Assembly (NCBI RefSeq): GCF_004794465.1
Contig: NZ_SSDJ01000156.1
Span: 89,142 to 153,141 of the forward strand
Direction: 5' to 3'
DNA from: Microbacterium sp. K24
GTDB lineage: Bacteria; Actinomycetota; Actinomycetes; Actinomycetales; Microbacteriaceae
Length of the DNA stretch: 64,000 nt
A program made the translations under genes and the position numbers. Positions 35,225 to 43,749 of the stretch are shown piece after piece. Position 1 is the stretch's first letter, and each line of letters starts with the position of its first letter. Below the pieces are notes generated by a model. It did not search any database and was not told the DNA's origin. It was given only the letters and a program-made list of their open reading frames with translations.

Positions 35225-36729
35225 GCGGAGGCTCCGCGCTGCACCGCGGCGAGCTCGTGCACGACGTCTTTCGAGGCGTCGTACAGCCGCACGTACCGAT
35301 CGAAGAGAGAGTCGTAGAGCGGACGGAGGGTTTCGTCCGGGGCGATGGTCTCGGCGATCGGGTTCCAGTCGGTGATGACGGGGGCCGCACCTGCGTCGGC
35401 GGTCGCGGTCGCGGCGAGGAAGGCCGCACCGTAGCTCGCGCCGATGGTGGTCGCCGGAACCTCCTGGACGAGTCCGGTGATGTCGGAGACGACCTGCAGC
35501 CAGAGGCGCCCCTGCGTGCCGCCGCCGACCGCGACGATCCGTCGGATGTCGGCTCCCGCGGCGCGCATCGTCTCGACGTTGTGCCGCACGCCGAGGGCCG
35601 TCGCCTCGAGAGCGGCGCGGTAGAGGTCGCCGCGCCCATGCTCGAGGGTGAGCCCGGCGATGACACCGCGGGCATCCGGATCCTGGATCGGCGTGCGCTC
35701 GCCCGCGAAGTACGGCAGCACGAGCAGGCCGCGGGCTCCCGGCCCCGCCCTCTCGGCATCCGCGAGCAGCTCCGGATAGTCGGCGCCGGTCAGATCCTTC
35801 AGCCAGGCGGTGAGCGCGCCGGATGTCGAGAGTCCCCCGGCGAGATTCCGGGTGCCGGCGAACGCGCCGGCCGTCGTCCACATCGACGGCGTGCGCAGCG
35901 TCTCCTCGCCGGTCGCCACGGTGCTGGTGAAGACCATGAACATCGTGGTTCCGTACATCAGCATCAGGTCGCCGACCTCCTGCGCCCCCACGCTCACCGC
36001 CTCGGTCCACGCGTCGATCGTGCCGGTGATGACGGGGGTTCCCGCCGGGATGCCGGTGGCGGATGCCGCATCCGCGGTCACCTCGCCGGCGAGGTCACCC
36101 GCCCAGGCGAGCGCGGGCTGCTCGATGCCGTCGGCGTAGTCCTCCCACCAGGGGTCGTGCCAGCGCTCGTTCTCGATGTCATAGAGGGGCGAGACCTGGC
36201 TCGCCGACTGGTGGTCGAGCACGTACGCCCCGGTGAGCCTGCGCACGAGCCAGGACGCCGGCATGAAGAGTCGGCGGGCGCGGGTCCGAGCGGCGGGGTC
36301 TTCGTCGGCGACCCAGACGATCTTGGGTCCGCCGGCCTGCGAGGTGAGGGTCGATCCGCCCACCCGGGTGATCTCGTCGACGCCGAGTTCTGCGGTCATC
36401 CGCTCGATCTGCGCGGTCGACCGTGTGTCGACGCCGTAGAGGATCGCGGGCCGGACCGGCTCGTCCGCGTCGTCGGCGAGGAGGATGCACGGTCCCATGC
36501 CGCTGACGCCGACCCCGACGATCTCGGCATCCGGTGCCGCGGCGAGCAGCTCGTGCGCGATCGCCACGAACTCCTCCCACCAGACGTCGGCGTCCATCTC
36601 GACCCAGCCGGTCCGCGGACGGCTGACGTCATGAGCCTTGGTCGCGGTCGCGAGGATCATGCCGTCGCCATCGACCAGCACGCCTTTGCTGCTGGACGTG
36701 CCGATATCCACCCCGAGGGTGCAGCGCAT
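35221..36729 (-). CDS. FGGY-family carbohydrate kinase, candidate D-ribulokinase
   Basis: A 502-residue ASKHA-fold sugar kinase. The phosphate-1 loop is GVDIGTSSSKGVLVDGDG (residues 6-23). Other features are GWVEMDADVWWEE, SGMGPCILLADD, YGVDTRSTAQIE, the FGGY mid-motif GTIDAWTEAVSVG and the adenosine-loop region VAVGGGTQGRLWLQVVSDIT. ATG 36729 has a perfect AAGGAGG; the 42 codons upstream in frame cover the operator and are non-coding. It is first in the operon with GH116 and the isomerase. A D-ribulose to D-ribulose 5-phosphate role is inferred; xylulokinase or fuculokinase activity cannot be excluded. Confidence 0.85.
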   Translation of the reverse strand: MRCTLGVDIGTSSSKGVLVDGDGMILATATKAHDVSRPRTGWVEMDADVWWEEFVAIAHELLAAAPDAEIVGVGVSGMGPCILLADDADEPVRPAILYGVDTRSTAQIERMTAELGVDEITRVGGSTLTSQAGGPKIVWVADEDPAARTRARRLFMPASWLVRRLTGAYVLDHQSASQVSPLYDIENERWHDPWWEDYADGIEQPALAWAGDLAGEVTADAASATGIPAGTPVITGTIDAWTEAVSVGAQEVGDLMLMYGTTMFMVFTSTVATGEETLRTPSMWTTAGAFAGTRNLAGGLSTSGALTAWLKDLTGADYPELLADAERAGPGARGLLVLPYFAGERTPIQDPDARGVIAGLTLEHGRGDLYRAALEATALGVRHNVETMRAAGADIRRIVAVGGGTQGRLWLQVVSDITGLVQEVPATTIGASYGAAFLAATATADAGAAPVITDWNPIAETIAPDETLRPLYDSLFDRYVRLYDASKDVVHELAAVQRGASA

Positions 36730-36786
36730 GGCGTCCTCCTTGAAACCAGAGCGGCGGGAATCTGAAACCTGATCGTCACTGTACGC

Positions 36787-36798
36787 GAAATCGATTTC
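36787..36798. promoter_or_regulatory. LacI operator 1 (kinase-GH116-isomerase promoter)
   Basis: A perfect GAAATCGATTTC palindrome with the central CG typical of LacI-family sites, 57 bases upstream of the kinase ATG. Identical cores occur at 47105 and 48323 and a one-mismatch copy at 38446, all within 12 kb. Confidence 0.75.
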
Positions 36799-36927
36799 AA
36801 GACGCAAGCGGGAGCGACTCTTGCTGCACAGATCCGGGGAGAAGAGGGTGTCCACCGTTCCCGTGGTTCCGGGCCTGCTGGACCGGAATACCGTGACAAT
36901 CTGGCCTTTCGTTCGCAGAATGGAGCC

Positions 36928-37371
36928 ATGGAGATGACCGAGCCGCAGGTATGGACGCTGATCGGCGTGTTCGCTGCCGTGATGATCGGCGCGGTCTCCT
37001 TGCTTTTGAGGCAGGCCGACAAGACGCTGACGGCGCTCTCCGGTCAGAGCCAGAACACGCTCGCGGTGCTGTCCCGACAGAACGAGAACACGCTCACCTC
37101 GCTGTCCCGACAGAACGAGAACATGATCACCTCGTTCCGGCGCGAGATCGATGCCCGCCTGGAGGGTTTTCAGGGGCAGTTCGATGCACGATTCGAAGCC
37201 ATGGACGCCAAATTCGATGCACGATTCGAAGCCATGGACGCCAAATTCGACGCACGATTCGACGCCATGGACGCGAAAGTCGACTCTCGACTCGGCTCGA
37301 TCGACCGGCGCCTCGAAGAGCTCGACAAAGAGGTGGCGAACCTCGCGACTCGCTTCTGGGGCTCTTCCTGA
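36928..37371 (+). CDS. Membrane-anchored hendecad-repeat coiled-coil protein
   Basis: A 147-residue protein. One TM segment (VWTLIGVFAAVMIGAVSLLL, residues 8-27) is followed by about nine consecutive 11-residue repeats from about residue 37 to 135 (LSGQSQNTLAV, LSRQNENTLTS, LSRQNENMITS, FQGQFDARFEA, MDAKFDARFEA, MDAKFDARFDA). The period of 11 predicts a right-handed or straight coiled coil. It resembles DUF1640-type or hemolysin XhlA-like membrane coiled-coil proteins, but no family is certain. ATG 36928 or 36934. It sits between divergent/convergent arabinan genes with no obvious link to them. Confidence 0.7.
   Translation: MEMTEPQVWTLIGVFAAVMIGAVSLLLRQADKTLTALSGQSQNTLAVLSRQNENTLTSLSRQNENMITSFRREIDARLEGFQGQFDARFEAMDAKFDARFEAMDAKFDARFDAMDAKVDSRLGSIDRRLEELDKEVANLATRFWGSS
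37180..37278 (+). repeat. Three 33-base tandem repeats inside the coiled-coil gene
   Basis: Copies 37180-37212 and 37213-37245 are identical at all 33 bases, and 37246-37278 differs at a few. Each unit encodes FDARFEAMDAK, so the repeat is in register with the protein hendecad. Exact identity at third codon positions points to recent slippage or duplication; copy number may vary between strains. Confidence 0.9.
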
Positions 37372-37380
37372 AGGGAGCCT

Positions 37381-38364
37381 TCAGACGCGGGGGCTGGCCG
37401 ACTGCACTTCGTTGCGCAGCACGACGGTGCGCGCCGGCTGCTTGTCTCCCTTGATGCGCTCGAGCAGCATCCGGGCCGCCGTCACTCCCATGTGACGGGC
37501 GGGCAGCCGCACGACGGTCACCGCGCTGGGTGACAGGGTGGTGAAGGGCAGAGAGCCGATGACGGCCACGCCCACCTCGGGCGGGGTCAGTCCGTGCTCG
37601 GTGAGCACCTGGATCGCACCGACGCCGATGAGGTTGTTTCCGGCGACCACCGCGTCGGGGGGCTCCGGCAGAGCGAGAAGCTCCTCCATCGCCGCACGAC
37701 CGCCGTCGACGCGGAAGGTCTCGAACCGCTGCAGACCGGAGAGGTCCAGATCCGGATAGGCGGTGGTCAGCGCCGTTCGCCACCCGGCGGCGCGCTCCGC
37801 CGCGGTGTCGATGTGCTCGGGGCCGCCGATGTACGCGATGCGACGGTATCCCGCGTCGATGAGGTTCTTCGTGGCCGACGTCCCTGCGGCACGGTTGGCC
37901 ATGACGACCCCGTCGATGTCGTAGGTCGTGCTGCGGTCGACGGCGACGACCGGGCGCCCGGTGGCCAGGATGCTGTCCAGGTTGGTGCTCTCGTCGGCCG
38001 TCGCGATGATGATTCCCGACATGTGCTCGGCGATCGCGATCCGGAGATACGTGGCCTCCTTCTCGACCTGCGCATCGGAGTTGCAGAGCACGACCGAATA
38101 GCCGGCTTCCGAGGCGACATCCTCGACGCCCCGCGCCATCTCGGTGAAGTACGGGTTCTCGATGTCGGGGATGACGAGGGCGATGACCTCGGAGCTCTGC
38201 CGCCGCAGCGTCCGCGCGGTGCGATTCGGCGTGAAGCTCAGCTTCGCGGCCGCATCACGGACGGCGGCGACCTTCTCGTCCGACACGCTCGTGCCGTTGA
38301 AGACGCGTGAAACCGTCGCAGGAGAGACTCCCGCGAGCTCTGCGACATCGTAGATCGTGGCCAT
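37381..38364 (-). CDS. LacI-family transcriptional regulator of the D-arabinan cluster
   Basis: A 327-residue repressor. The N-terminal HTH (TIYDVAELAGVSPATVSRVF, residues 3-22) and hinge helix (~45-58) are followed by a periplasmic-binding-like effector domain (VIALVIPDIENPYFTEMARG, GYRRIAYIGGPEHIDTAAER, AVVAGNNLIGVGAIQVL). It is central in the cluster and divergent from the GH172 gene. Its probable sites are the four GAAATCGATTTC palindromes. D-arabinose, D-ribulose or a D-arabino-oligosaccharide is the likely inducer (inference). It is convergent with the coiled-coil gene. Confidence 0.9.
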   Translation of the reverse strand: MATIYDVAELAGVSPATVSRVFNGTSVSDEKVAAVRDAAAKLSFTPNRTARTLRRQSSEVIALVIPDIENPYFTEMARGVEDVASEAGYSVVLCNSDAQVEKEATYLRIAIAEHMSGIIIATADESTNLDSILATGRPVVAVDRSTTYDIDGVVMANRAAGTSATKNLIDAGYRRIAYIGGPEHIDTAAERAAGWRTALTTAYPDLDLSGLQRFETFRVDGGRAAMEELLALPEPPDAVVAGNNLIGVGAIQVLTEHGLTPPEVGVAVIGSLPFTTLSPSAVTVVRLPARHMGVTAARMLLERIKGDKQPARTVVLRNEVQSASPRV

Positions 38365-38445
38365 GCACCCTCACTGCCTGCCCGGTCGCGCCGGACGTGG
38401 AAGCAACAGTATCGCGCACATTCGTGTTCTATGGAGTTCTGCGCT

Positions 38446-38457
38446 GAAATCGATTAC
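38446..38457. promoter_or_regulatory. LacI operator 2 (LacI/GH172 divergent promoter)
   Basis: GAAATCGATTAC, one mismatch from the perfect palindrome, lies 10 bases before the GH172 ATG and 82 bases from the lacI-type start. It could repress GH172 by blocking initiation and also give autoregulation. Confidence 0.68.
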
Positions 38458-38467
38458 ATTGGCGGCC

Positions 38468-39601
38468 ATGACTTCTGCGACCTCTGACCTTTCCTCTCTC
38501 GCGGCGCTGCGTTCCGTGCAGACGCGTTCGATCTCGCCGGAGAACTTCGACGGTTCCGCTGGGGGCGGAGGCCGGGCGACCGAGGGCACGGGCGCGGCGA
38601 ACGCGCGTGACCTCGGCCCCGGCTGGAAGATCTCCCCGAGCATCGACATCAAGGCCGGCGAGACATTCGAGCTCGCGAACATCGCGGGCGCAGGCAAGAT
38701 CACCCACATCTGGATCACGACGCACACCGACAACTGGCGCACGCTGCTGCTGCGCGCCTACTGGGACGGGTCCGAGGAGCCGGCAGTCGAGGTTCCGTAC
38801 GGTGACTTCTTCTGCAACGGGTGGGGTGTTTTCGCCCAGGTGAACTCGCAGACGATCGCGGCGAACCCGCACGGCGGCTTCAACTCATACTGGCCGATGC
38901 CGTTCAAGGACGGCGCGCGGCTCACGGTCGAGAACACCTCCGTCGTCGACGTCCGCGTGTACTACCAGGTCACCTACGAGATCGGCGGCGATTACTCGAA
39001 CGACGCGTACTTTCACGCCCAGTGGCGGCGGTCGAACCCGCTCGAGGACCGCACCCCCCACGTCATCCTCGAGAGCATCGAAGGGCAGGGGCAGTACGTC
39101 GGCACGTACATCGCGTGGGGTGTGAACTCCAACGGCTGGTGGGGCGAGGGCGAGATCAAGTTCTACCTCGACGACGACACCGACTACCCCACGATCGCCG
39201 GCACCGGCACCGAGGACTACTTCGGCGGTGCCTGGAACTTCGACATCCCGGGCCAGGGATACACGGCGTTCTCCACGCCGTACCTCGGGATGCCGCAGAT
39301 CATCCGCCCTGACGGCCTCTACGTCTCGCAGCAGCGCTTCGGCATGTACCGGTGGCACCTGCTCGACCCGATCCACTTCTCCACCGGCATCCCGAAGGTC
39401 GACATCCAGGCGCTCGGCTGGCGCAGCGGATGGCGTTACCTGCCGCTGCGCGACGACATCGCCTCGACCGCGATGTTCTACCTCGACCGCCCGACCGCCC
39501 GGCGCCCGAAGACGCCGACGGCCGACGACCTGGAGGTGCACCTAGGAACCGCTCCGGTTCCTGACATCGGTTCCACCCCTCCGCGGGCGCCTCAGGACTG
39601 A
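38468..39601 (+). CDS. GH172 (DUF2961) exo-alpha-D-arabinofuranosidase candidate
   Basis: A 377-residue jelly-roll enzyme of the DUF2961 family, now GH172. Diagnostic stretches are ITHIWITTHTDNWRTLLLRA (about 78-97), VPYGDFFCNGWG (about 109-120), SNGWWGEGEIKFYLDDD and PTIAGTGTEDYFGGAWNF (about 241-258), which carry the conserved acidic residues. GH172 contains difructose-dianhydride enzymes and exo-alpha-D-arabinofuranosidases, including one from Microbacterium. There is no signal peptide, so it should act on imported oligosaccharides in the cytoplasm. ATG 38468 sits 10 bases after the operator. The GH183 gene follows 35 bases downstream. Confidence 0.88.
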   Translation: MTSATSDLSSLAALRSVQTRSISPENFDGSAGGGGRATEGTGAANARDLGPGWKISPSIDIKAGETFELANIAGAGKITHIWITTHTDNWRTLLLRAYWDGSEEPAVEVPYGDFFCNGWGVFAQVNSQTIAANPHGGFNSYWPMPFKDGARLTVENTSVVDVRVYYQVTYEIGGDYSNDAYFHAQWRRSNPLEDRTPHVILESIEGQGQYVGTYIAWGVNSNGWWGEGEIKFYLDDDTDYPTIAGTGTEDYFGGAWNFDIPGQGYTAFSTPYLGMPQIIRPDGLYVSQQRFGMYRWHLLDPIHFSTGIPKVDIQALGWRSGWRYLPLRDDIASTAMFYLDRPTARRPKTPTADDLEVHLGTAPVPDIGSTPPRAPQD

Positions 39602-39636
39602 GGTCCCGAGCCCGCGGGCTGACGAAGGAGAAGGCA

Positions 39637-41175
39637 ATGACGCCTCCGAAAAGAAGACGACTCGCGGCCGGAGCCGCGTTGATGTCGTTGGCCGTGGTCG
39701 CGGCGAGCGCAGCCGTCTCGGCACCCGCGATCGCGACGACGGCGGCGACCCCGGTCACGGTCGTCGAGAAGCTCACCGGACCCGATGCGCCGAACAACAC
39801 CTGGGGCCGCTGGGACATCAAGGCGACCGATCTCGGAATCATGTGGGACGACGGCGACGGCCACGTGCTGACCGCCTTCGGCGACACGTTCGGGAACTCG
39901 TGGACCGGACCGGGCGGCGGAGCACCGCCCAACGGCAACTGGCGCAGCAATGTGCTGGTGCGGTCGAGCGACGCCGATCTCTCGGACTGGATGCTGTTCG
40001 ACTGGGCGGCCCAGGGCCCCCAGGGCATCGCGAAGGAGATCATCCCGTCGAAGAAGATCAACGGCGACGAGATCACGATCATCCCCACGGCCGGCATCTC
40101 GGTCGGCGACCGACAGTACCTCGGGTTCATGTCCGTGAAGCAGTGGGGCCCGCCCGGAATGTGGGACACCAACTACGCCGGCATCGCGTATTCGGACGAC
40201 GGCGGGGCGAACTGGACCGTCTCCGACACCCGATGGGACAACCCGAACGGCGACGACCCCTTCCAGATGCAGGCCTACGTGCAGAAGGGCGGCACAATCT
40301 ACGTGTTCGGCACGCAGAACGGCCGGAACGGCCCGCTGTCGGTCGCCAAGGTGCCGGCGAAGAAGCTGCTCGACCAGTCGTCGTATCGCTACTGGGACGG
40401 CCGCAGATGGAGCAAGGACGAGGCGGATGCCGTGCCGGTCATCGATGCCCCGATGAGCGAGGTCTCCGTTCAGTACGACGAGCACAGCAAGCGGTTCCTG
40501 CTGATGACGCTGTCGGGCGAGGACATCGTGCTGCATACCGCGAAGAACCCCGAGGGAGAGTGGAGCGCCGCGCAGACGGTGGCGAGCTCGACCGACTACC
40601 CCGCGCTGTACGGCGGCTACTTCCACCCGTGGAACAAGGACGGCGAGATCTACTTCGCGATGTCGCAGTGGAATCCCTACAACGTCTACCTCATGCACAT
40701 GCGGCTCGATGAGAACGGGATGATCGTCGACCCGAACCTCATCGTCGATCCGAGCTTCGAGCGCTCGGACGCGATCGGCACCGGCGCGGACGGCACCTGG
40801 GGCGCCAAACCCAACTCGGGCATCGACACCGCACCCGCCGGCGGGTTCACCGGCGACCGCAACGTCTTCGTGCGGTACAACTCCGGCTGGCGAGACATCT
40901 GGCAGGACGTCGCCGTCGAGCCGAACACCTCGTATCGGCTGACCGGCTTCCTCCGCACGTCGACCAACAGCGACAACGGCTACTTCGGAGTGCGCCAGCT
41001 CGACGGCACGGTGCTCGGCGAGGCGCACTTCGTCTCGGTCGGCGCGTGGACGCGCTTCACCGTGGACGTGAACACCGGAGCCAACACCGCGGTGCAGGTC
41101 TTCGGCGGGGTGTGGACGAACAGCGGCGACATCTGGCTGCAGATGGACGACGTGGCTCTGGTCCGCTCACCCTGA
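39637..41175 (+). CDS. Secreted GH183 (DUF4185) endo-D-arabinanase candidate with C-terminal carbohydrate-binding domain
   Basis: A 512-residue protein. A Sec-type signal peptide (MTPPKRRRLAAGAALMSLAV...) precedes a five-bladed-propeller-like DUF4185/GH183 domain (about 40-365). The conserved acidic pair is D65 in ATDLG and D83 in FGDTF. Downstream blocks include NWRSNVLVRSS and YLGFMSVKQWGPPGMWDTNY. A C-terminal beta-sandwich (about 370-512, NLIVDPSFERSD, SYRLTGFLRT, QMDDVALVRSP) looks like a CBM4/9-type module. GH183 enzymes cleave alpha-1,5-D-arabinofuranan internally. It is co-transcribed with GH172; GAAGGAG precedes the ATG. Confidence 0.85.
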   Translation: MTPPKRRRLAAGAALMSLAVVAASAAVSAPAIATTAATPVTVVEKLTGPDAPNNTWGRWDIKATDLGIMWDDGDGHVLTAFGDTFGNSWTGPGGGAPPNGNWRSNVLVRSSDADLSDWMLFDWAAQGPQGIAKEIIPSKKINGDEITIIPTAGISVGDRQYLGFMSVKQWGPPGMWDTNYAGIAYSDDGGANWTVSDTRWDNPNGDDPFQMQAYVQKGGTIYVFGTQNGRNGPLSVAKVPAKKLLDQSSYRYWDGRRWSKDEADAVPVIDAPMSEVSVQYDEHSKRFLLMTLSGEDIVLHTAKNPEGEWSAAQTVASSTDYPALYGGYFHPWNKDGEIYFAMSQWNPYNVYLMHMRLDENGMIVDPNLIVDPSFERSDAIGTGADGTWGAKPNSGIDTAPAGGFTGDRNVFVRYNSGWRDIWQDVAVEPNTSYRLTGFLRTSTNSDNGYFGVRQLDGTVLGEAHFVSVGAWTRFTVDVNTGANTAVQVFGGVWTNSGDIWLQMDDVALVRSP

Positions 41176-41190
41176 TCCGGGTCGGCAGTA

Positions 41191-41227
41191 CCCGTCTGGA
41201 TCGCCGACGTCAGGCGATCCAGGCGGG
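41191..41227. terminator. Long perfect hairpin between GH183 and DoxX genes
   Basis: CTGGATCGCC and GGCGATCCAG form a 10-bp stem around GACGTCA, extended by a T-G wobble and CCCG/CGGG to about 15 bp. It lies 15 bases after the GH183 stop and includes the last codons of the convergent doxX-like gene. Probably a bidirectional terminator, although no U-run is seen. Confidence 0.6.
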
Positions 41228-41650
41228 TGCCCGCCCCCGCAGCAGAGCAGCATCCAGCGAGAACCGTCCTGCGCCGGCGAGTGCGAGGGCGAGAGCGGCG
41301 ACACCGAGAACGGCGACGAACTCGTATCCGCCGTCGCCGACCCAGAGCCCTGCCGGAAGGTGCACGGCCACGAGCGCGACGACCATGTCGATGGCCAGGA
41401 GCATCCCGGCAAGGCGGGTGAAGATCCCGAGGATCAGCAGGAAGCCGCCGATGAGTTCGACCCAGGCGACGACGGGCGCGGCGATCTCGGCGAGGGGGAT
41501 CCCCATGCCGCGGAACCCCTCGATCGTGCCGGGGATCGTGTTCTCGAAGATCTTCTGCGCGCCATGCGCGGCGAAGACGGCGCCGACCACGATGCGGAGG
41601 ACGAGGAGTCCCAGCGAAGCGGAGGCAGAGGGGCGGGTGGTGTTCGTCAT
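41210..41650 (-). CDS. DoxX-family membrane protein
   Basis: A 146-residue, four-TM DoxX/SURF4-like protein (LGLLVLRIVVGAVFAAHGAQ, residues 13-32; VAWVELIGGFLLILGIFTRL; LLAIDMVVALVAVHLPAGLW; a final hydrophobic helix near 115-135). Roles proposed for DoxX proteins range from thiosulfate oxidation partners to redox/organic peroxide defence; none is assignable here. It interrupts the arabinan locus and has no operator in front. Confidence 0.88.
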   Translation of the reverse strand: MTNTTRPSASASLGLLVLRIVVGAVFAAHGAQKIFENTIPGTIEGFRGMGIPLAEIAAPVVAWVELIGGFLLILGIFTRLAGMLLAIDMVVALVAVHLPAGLWVGDGGYEFVAVLGVAALALALAGAGRFSLDAALLRGRAPAWIA

Positions 41651-41774
41651 GAGGAGTTCTTCCTTCGTGGCAGGACACGCGCGCGCCAGGCGCGGAGCAG
41701 GGGCATTCCCTGCTTCGACGCTACGAAGCCGAACTTTCCGTCTCCTGAGTGCGGCTGCCCGATATCCTCCAGAG

Positions 41775-42617
41775 ATGCAGCGTGGATTCCGTCAGGTGGA
41801 TGTGTTCGGCGACACCCCGGGGACGGGCAACCCCGTCGCCGTGGTGCTCGATGCGGAGGGTGTGAGCGACGACGAGCTGCGCCGGTTCTCGGTGTGGACG
41901 AACCTCTCCGAATGCACCTTCGTGCTGCCGCCGACCGATCCCGCCGCCGACTATCGCGTGCGCATCTTCAGCCTCAGCACCGAGCTGCCCTTCGCGGGCC
42001 ACCCGACGCTGGGGACCGCCAGGGCGTGGCTGGATGCCGGCGGCACCCCGTCGACACCGGGCACCGTCATCCAGCAGTGCCCCGGCGGCCTCATCCCCGT
42101 GCGGGTCGAGGATGAGACTCTCGCCTTCGCCTCACCTCCCCGGACCCGGTCCGGCCCCGTGGACCCCGCGCTCGTCGCGGAGCTGGTCGAGATCCTCGGG
42201 ATCGGCCGCGAGCACGTCGTGGATGCCGAGTGGCTCGACAACGGCCCGGGCTGGGTGGGCCTGCTGCTCGACAGCGCCGAGACGGTCCTCGGCATCCGTC
42301 CGGACGCGTCCGCGCACCCGGGTCGATGGGACATCGGCGTGATCGGCTCGCACCAGGACGGCGCGGAGACCGCGTTCGAACTGCGCGCCTTCTTCACCGA
42401 CGGCGATGCTCCGCTGCGCGAGGACCCGGTGACCGGCAGTCTGAACGCCGCGGCGGCCGAGTGGTTGCTCGCGAGCGGTCGCACCGCTGCCCCGTACCTC
42501 GCAGCCCAGGGCACCGCGATCGGACGGCGTGGACGCGTCCGGATCAGCCAGGATGCCGATCACGTCTGGGTCGGCGGACGCGCCGATGTGATCGTCTCGG
42601 GGCTCGTGGAGCTCTGA
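41775..42617 (+). CDS. PhzF-family isomerase/epimerase
   Basis: A 280-residue protein with the DAP-epimerase-like two-domain fold of PhzF. Supporting features are FRQVDVFGDTPGTGNPVAVV (5-24), WTNLSECTFVLPP with the active-site Glu, TELPFAGHPTLGTARAWL and the C-terminal EDPVTGSLNAAAAEWLL. The substrate is unknown; most PhzF-like genes outside phenazine clusters are uncharacterised. It is bounded by the DoxX gene (divergent) and a convergent GH183 gene, and has no arabinan-type operator. Confidence 0.9.
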   Translation: MQRGFRQVDVFGDTPGTGNPVAVVLDAEGVSDDELRRFSVWTNLSECTFVLPPTDPAADYRVRIFSLSTELPFAGHPTLGTARAWLDAGGTPSTPGTVIQQCPGGLIPVRVEDETLAFASPPRTRSGPVDPALVAELVEILGIGREHVVDAEWLDNGPGWVGLLLDSAETVLGIRPDASAHPGRWDIGVIGSHQDGAETAFELRAFFTDGDAPLREDPVTGSLNAAAAEWLLASGRTAAPYLAAQGTAIGRRGRVRISQDADHVWVGGRADVIVSGLVEL

Positions 42618-42627
42618 CCGCGACCCC

Positions 42628-43728
42628 TCAGACCAGGCCCTGCACCCGGAACTGCTCGGAGTGGTAGACGCTGTTGTTGCCGGTGTTCCACTGGCTGACG
42701 CTGAGGTGCAGGTCGGACAGGGTCGAGCCGGGGATGATGTAGCCGCCGTACAGCTGTGCGACGTGCGAAGCATCCTCCTGGTTCCACTCGCTGCCGGAGA
42801 GCAGCGTGGTCTTCGTGGCCGTGTAGAGGTTGTCGGTGGGGGTGTTCAGCACCATGGCGTCGATCCGGTACGCCGGGGCGTTGAACCACGTCAGGATCCA
42901 TTTGCCGCCGAGGGGTCGTAGGCACATCTCGCCGAATCCGCCCGGCAGCACCTCGGTGACCGGCTTGCCCCAGCCCCAGGAGCCGTTGGCGAAGCCCCAG
43001 GGCTGATAGGCCGAGAGCGTGGTCATGTTGTTCGACGGCACGCGGTAGAGCACGATGCCCTTGTCGCGCTGGAACCCCGTGCCGTAGATGTACACGTAGC
43101 CGTCGCTGCCCAGTCCCCACGTGATGCACTGGAACTTGCCGCCGGCCATGTCCGCGGGGAACTGCAGGCCGGTGTGCTGCCAGGTCGCACCGTTGTCGTC
43201 GGACTTCCACAGCTCGGTCCAGCGCACGGCGCCGAACTGCGGCCCGTTCACGATCGCATGCAGATACATCCGCGATCCGATCGTGATCACATCGGACGGG
43301 ATGACGGTCGTGAAGTAGGCGTCATGCGGGTAGTACCAGAGCTGCGGCGCGACACCCTGCGTGTTCGCGCCCGCGCCGCCGCATCCGTTGAAGGTCACAC
43401 CGGCGTTGAGGTTCGTCGTCGACGAGTACAGCGCCACCGGCGAGCGCCAGTTGGCGCCGCCGACATGATCCGCCCAGGTGTCGCCGAACAGGAACAGCAT
43501 CCGCCCGTCCGGTGTGCGGGCAGGGATGCCGAGATCGGTCGCGCCCACTCCGTACTGCAGCGGGCTCTGGGTGCCGGCGAGCACTTTGATCCTGGTGACG
43601 GTGAGTCCGGCGGCTGACGCCGGTGGCGCCGGTGCCGTCGCCGCGACGAAAGCGGCGCCGAGCACGGCGGCTCCCTGCAGCACTCCTCGACGACTGATTC
43701 CGCCACCGTGCGTGTTCTCGGTCTCCAT
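42628..43728 (-). CDS. Tat-exported GH183 (DUF4185) protein
   Basis: A 366-residue protein. The N-terminus carries a twin-arginine motif (GGGISRRGVLQGAAVLGAA) and an AxA cleavage region near PPASAAG. The DUF4185 domain has D65 in GATDLG and D83 in FGDTW, then NWRSPVALYSSTT and FGAVRWTELWKSDDNGATW. It lacks the C-terminal binding module of the 39637 protein. It lies 21 bases downstream of the second permease gene and is probably last in the SBP-permease-permease-GH183 operon under the operator at 47105. Likely an extracellular endo-D-arabinanase. Confidence 0.82.
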   Translation of the reverse strand: METENTHGGGISRRGVLQGAAVLGAAFVAATAPAPPASAAGLTVTRIKVLAGTQSPLQYGVGATDLGIPARTPDGRMLFLFGDTWADHVGGANWRSPVALYSSTTNLNAGVTFNGCGGAGANTQGVAPQLWYYPHDAYFTTVIPSDVITIGSRMYLHAIVNGPQFGAVRWTELWKSDDNGATWQHTGLQFPADMAGGKFQCITWGLGSDGYVYIYGTGFQRDKGIVLYRVPSNNMTTLSAYQPWGFANGSWGWGKPVTEVLPGGFGEMCLRPLGGKWILTWFNAPAYRIDAMVLNTPTDNLYTATKTTLLSGSEWNQEDASHVAQLYGGYIIPGSTLSDLHLSVSQWNTGNNSVYHSEQFRVQGLV

Positions 43729-43749
43729 CGACCTCTCCTCTCGGTACCG

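Noticed and set aside
37180..37278. CRISPR-like or mobile repeat
   Set aside because: The 33-base units are directly adjacent without spacers and encode the protein hendecad in frame; it is an intragenic tandem duplication.
41046..41774. Long N-terminal extension of the PhzF gene
   Set aside because: The in-frame upstream codons run through the end of the GH183 gene, the terminator hairpin and antisense doxX. The PhzF family begins at MQRGFRQVDVF (41775).
41210..42617. DoxX and PhzF genes as parts of the D-arabinan system
   Set aside because: Neither has a GAAATCGATTTC site nearby, they sit between a terminator hairpin and a convergent gene, and their families have no link to arabinan. They look like unrelated insertions in the locus.
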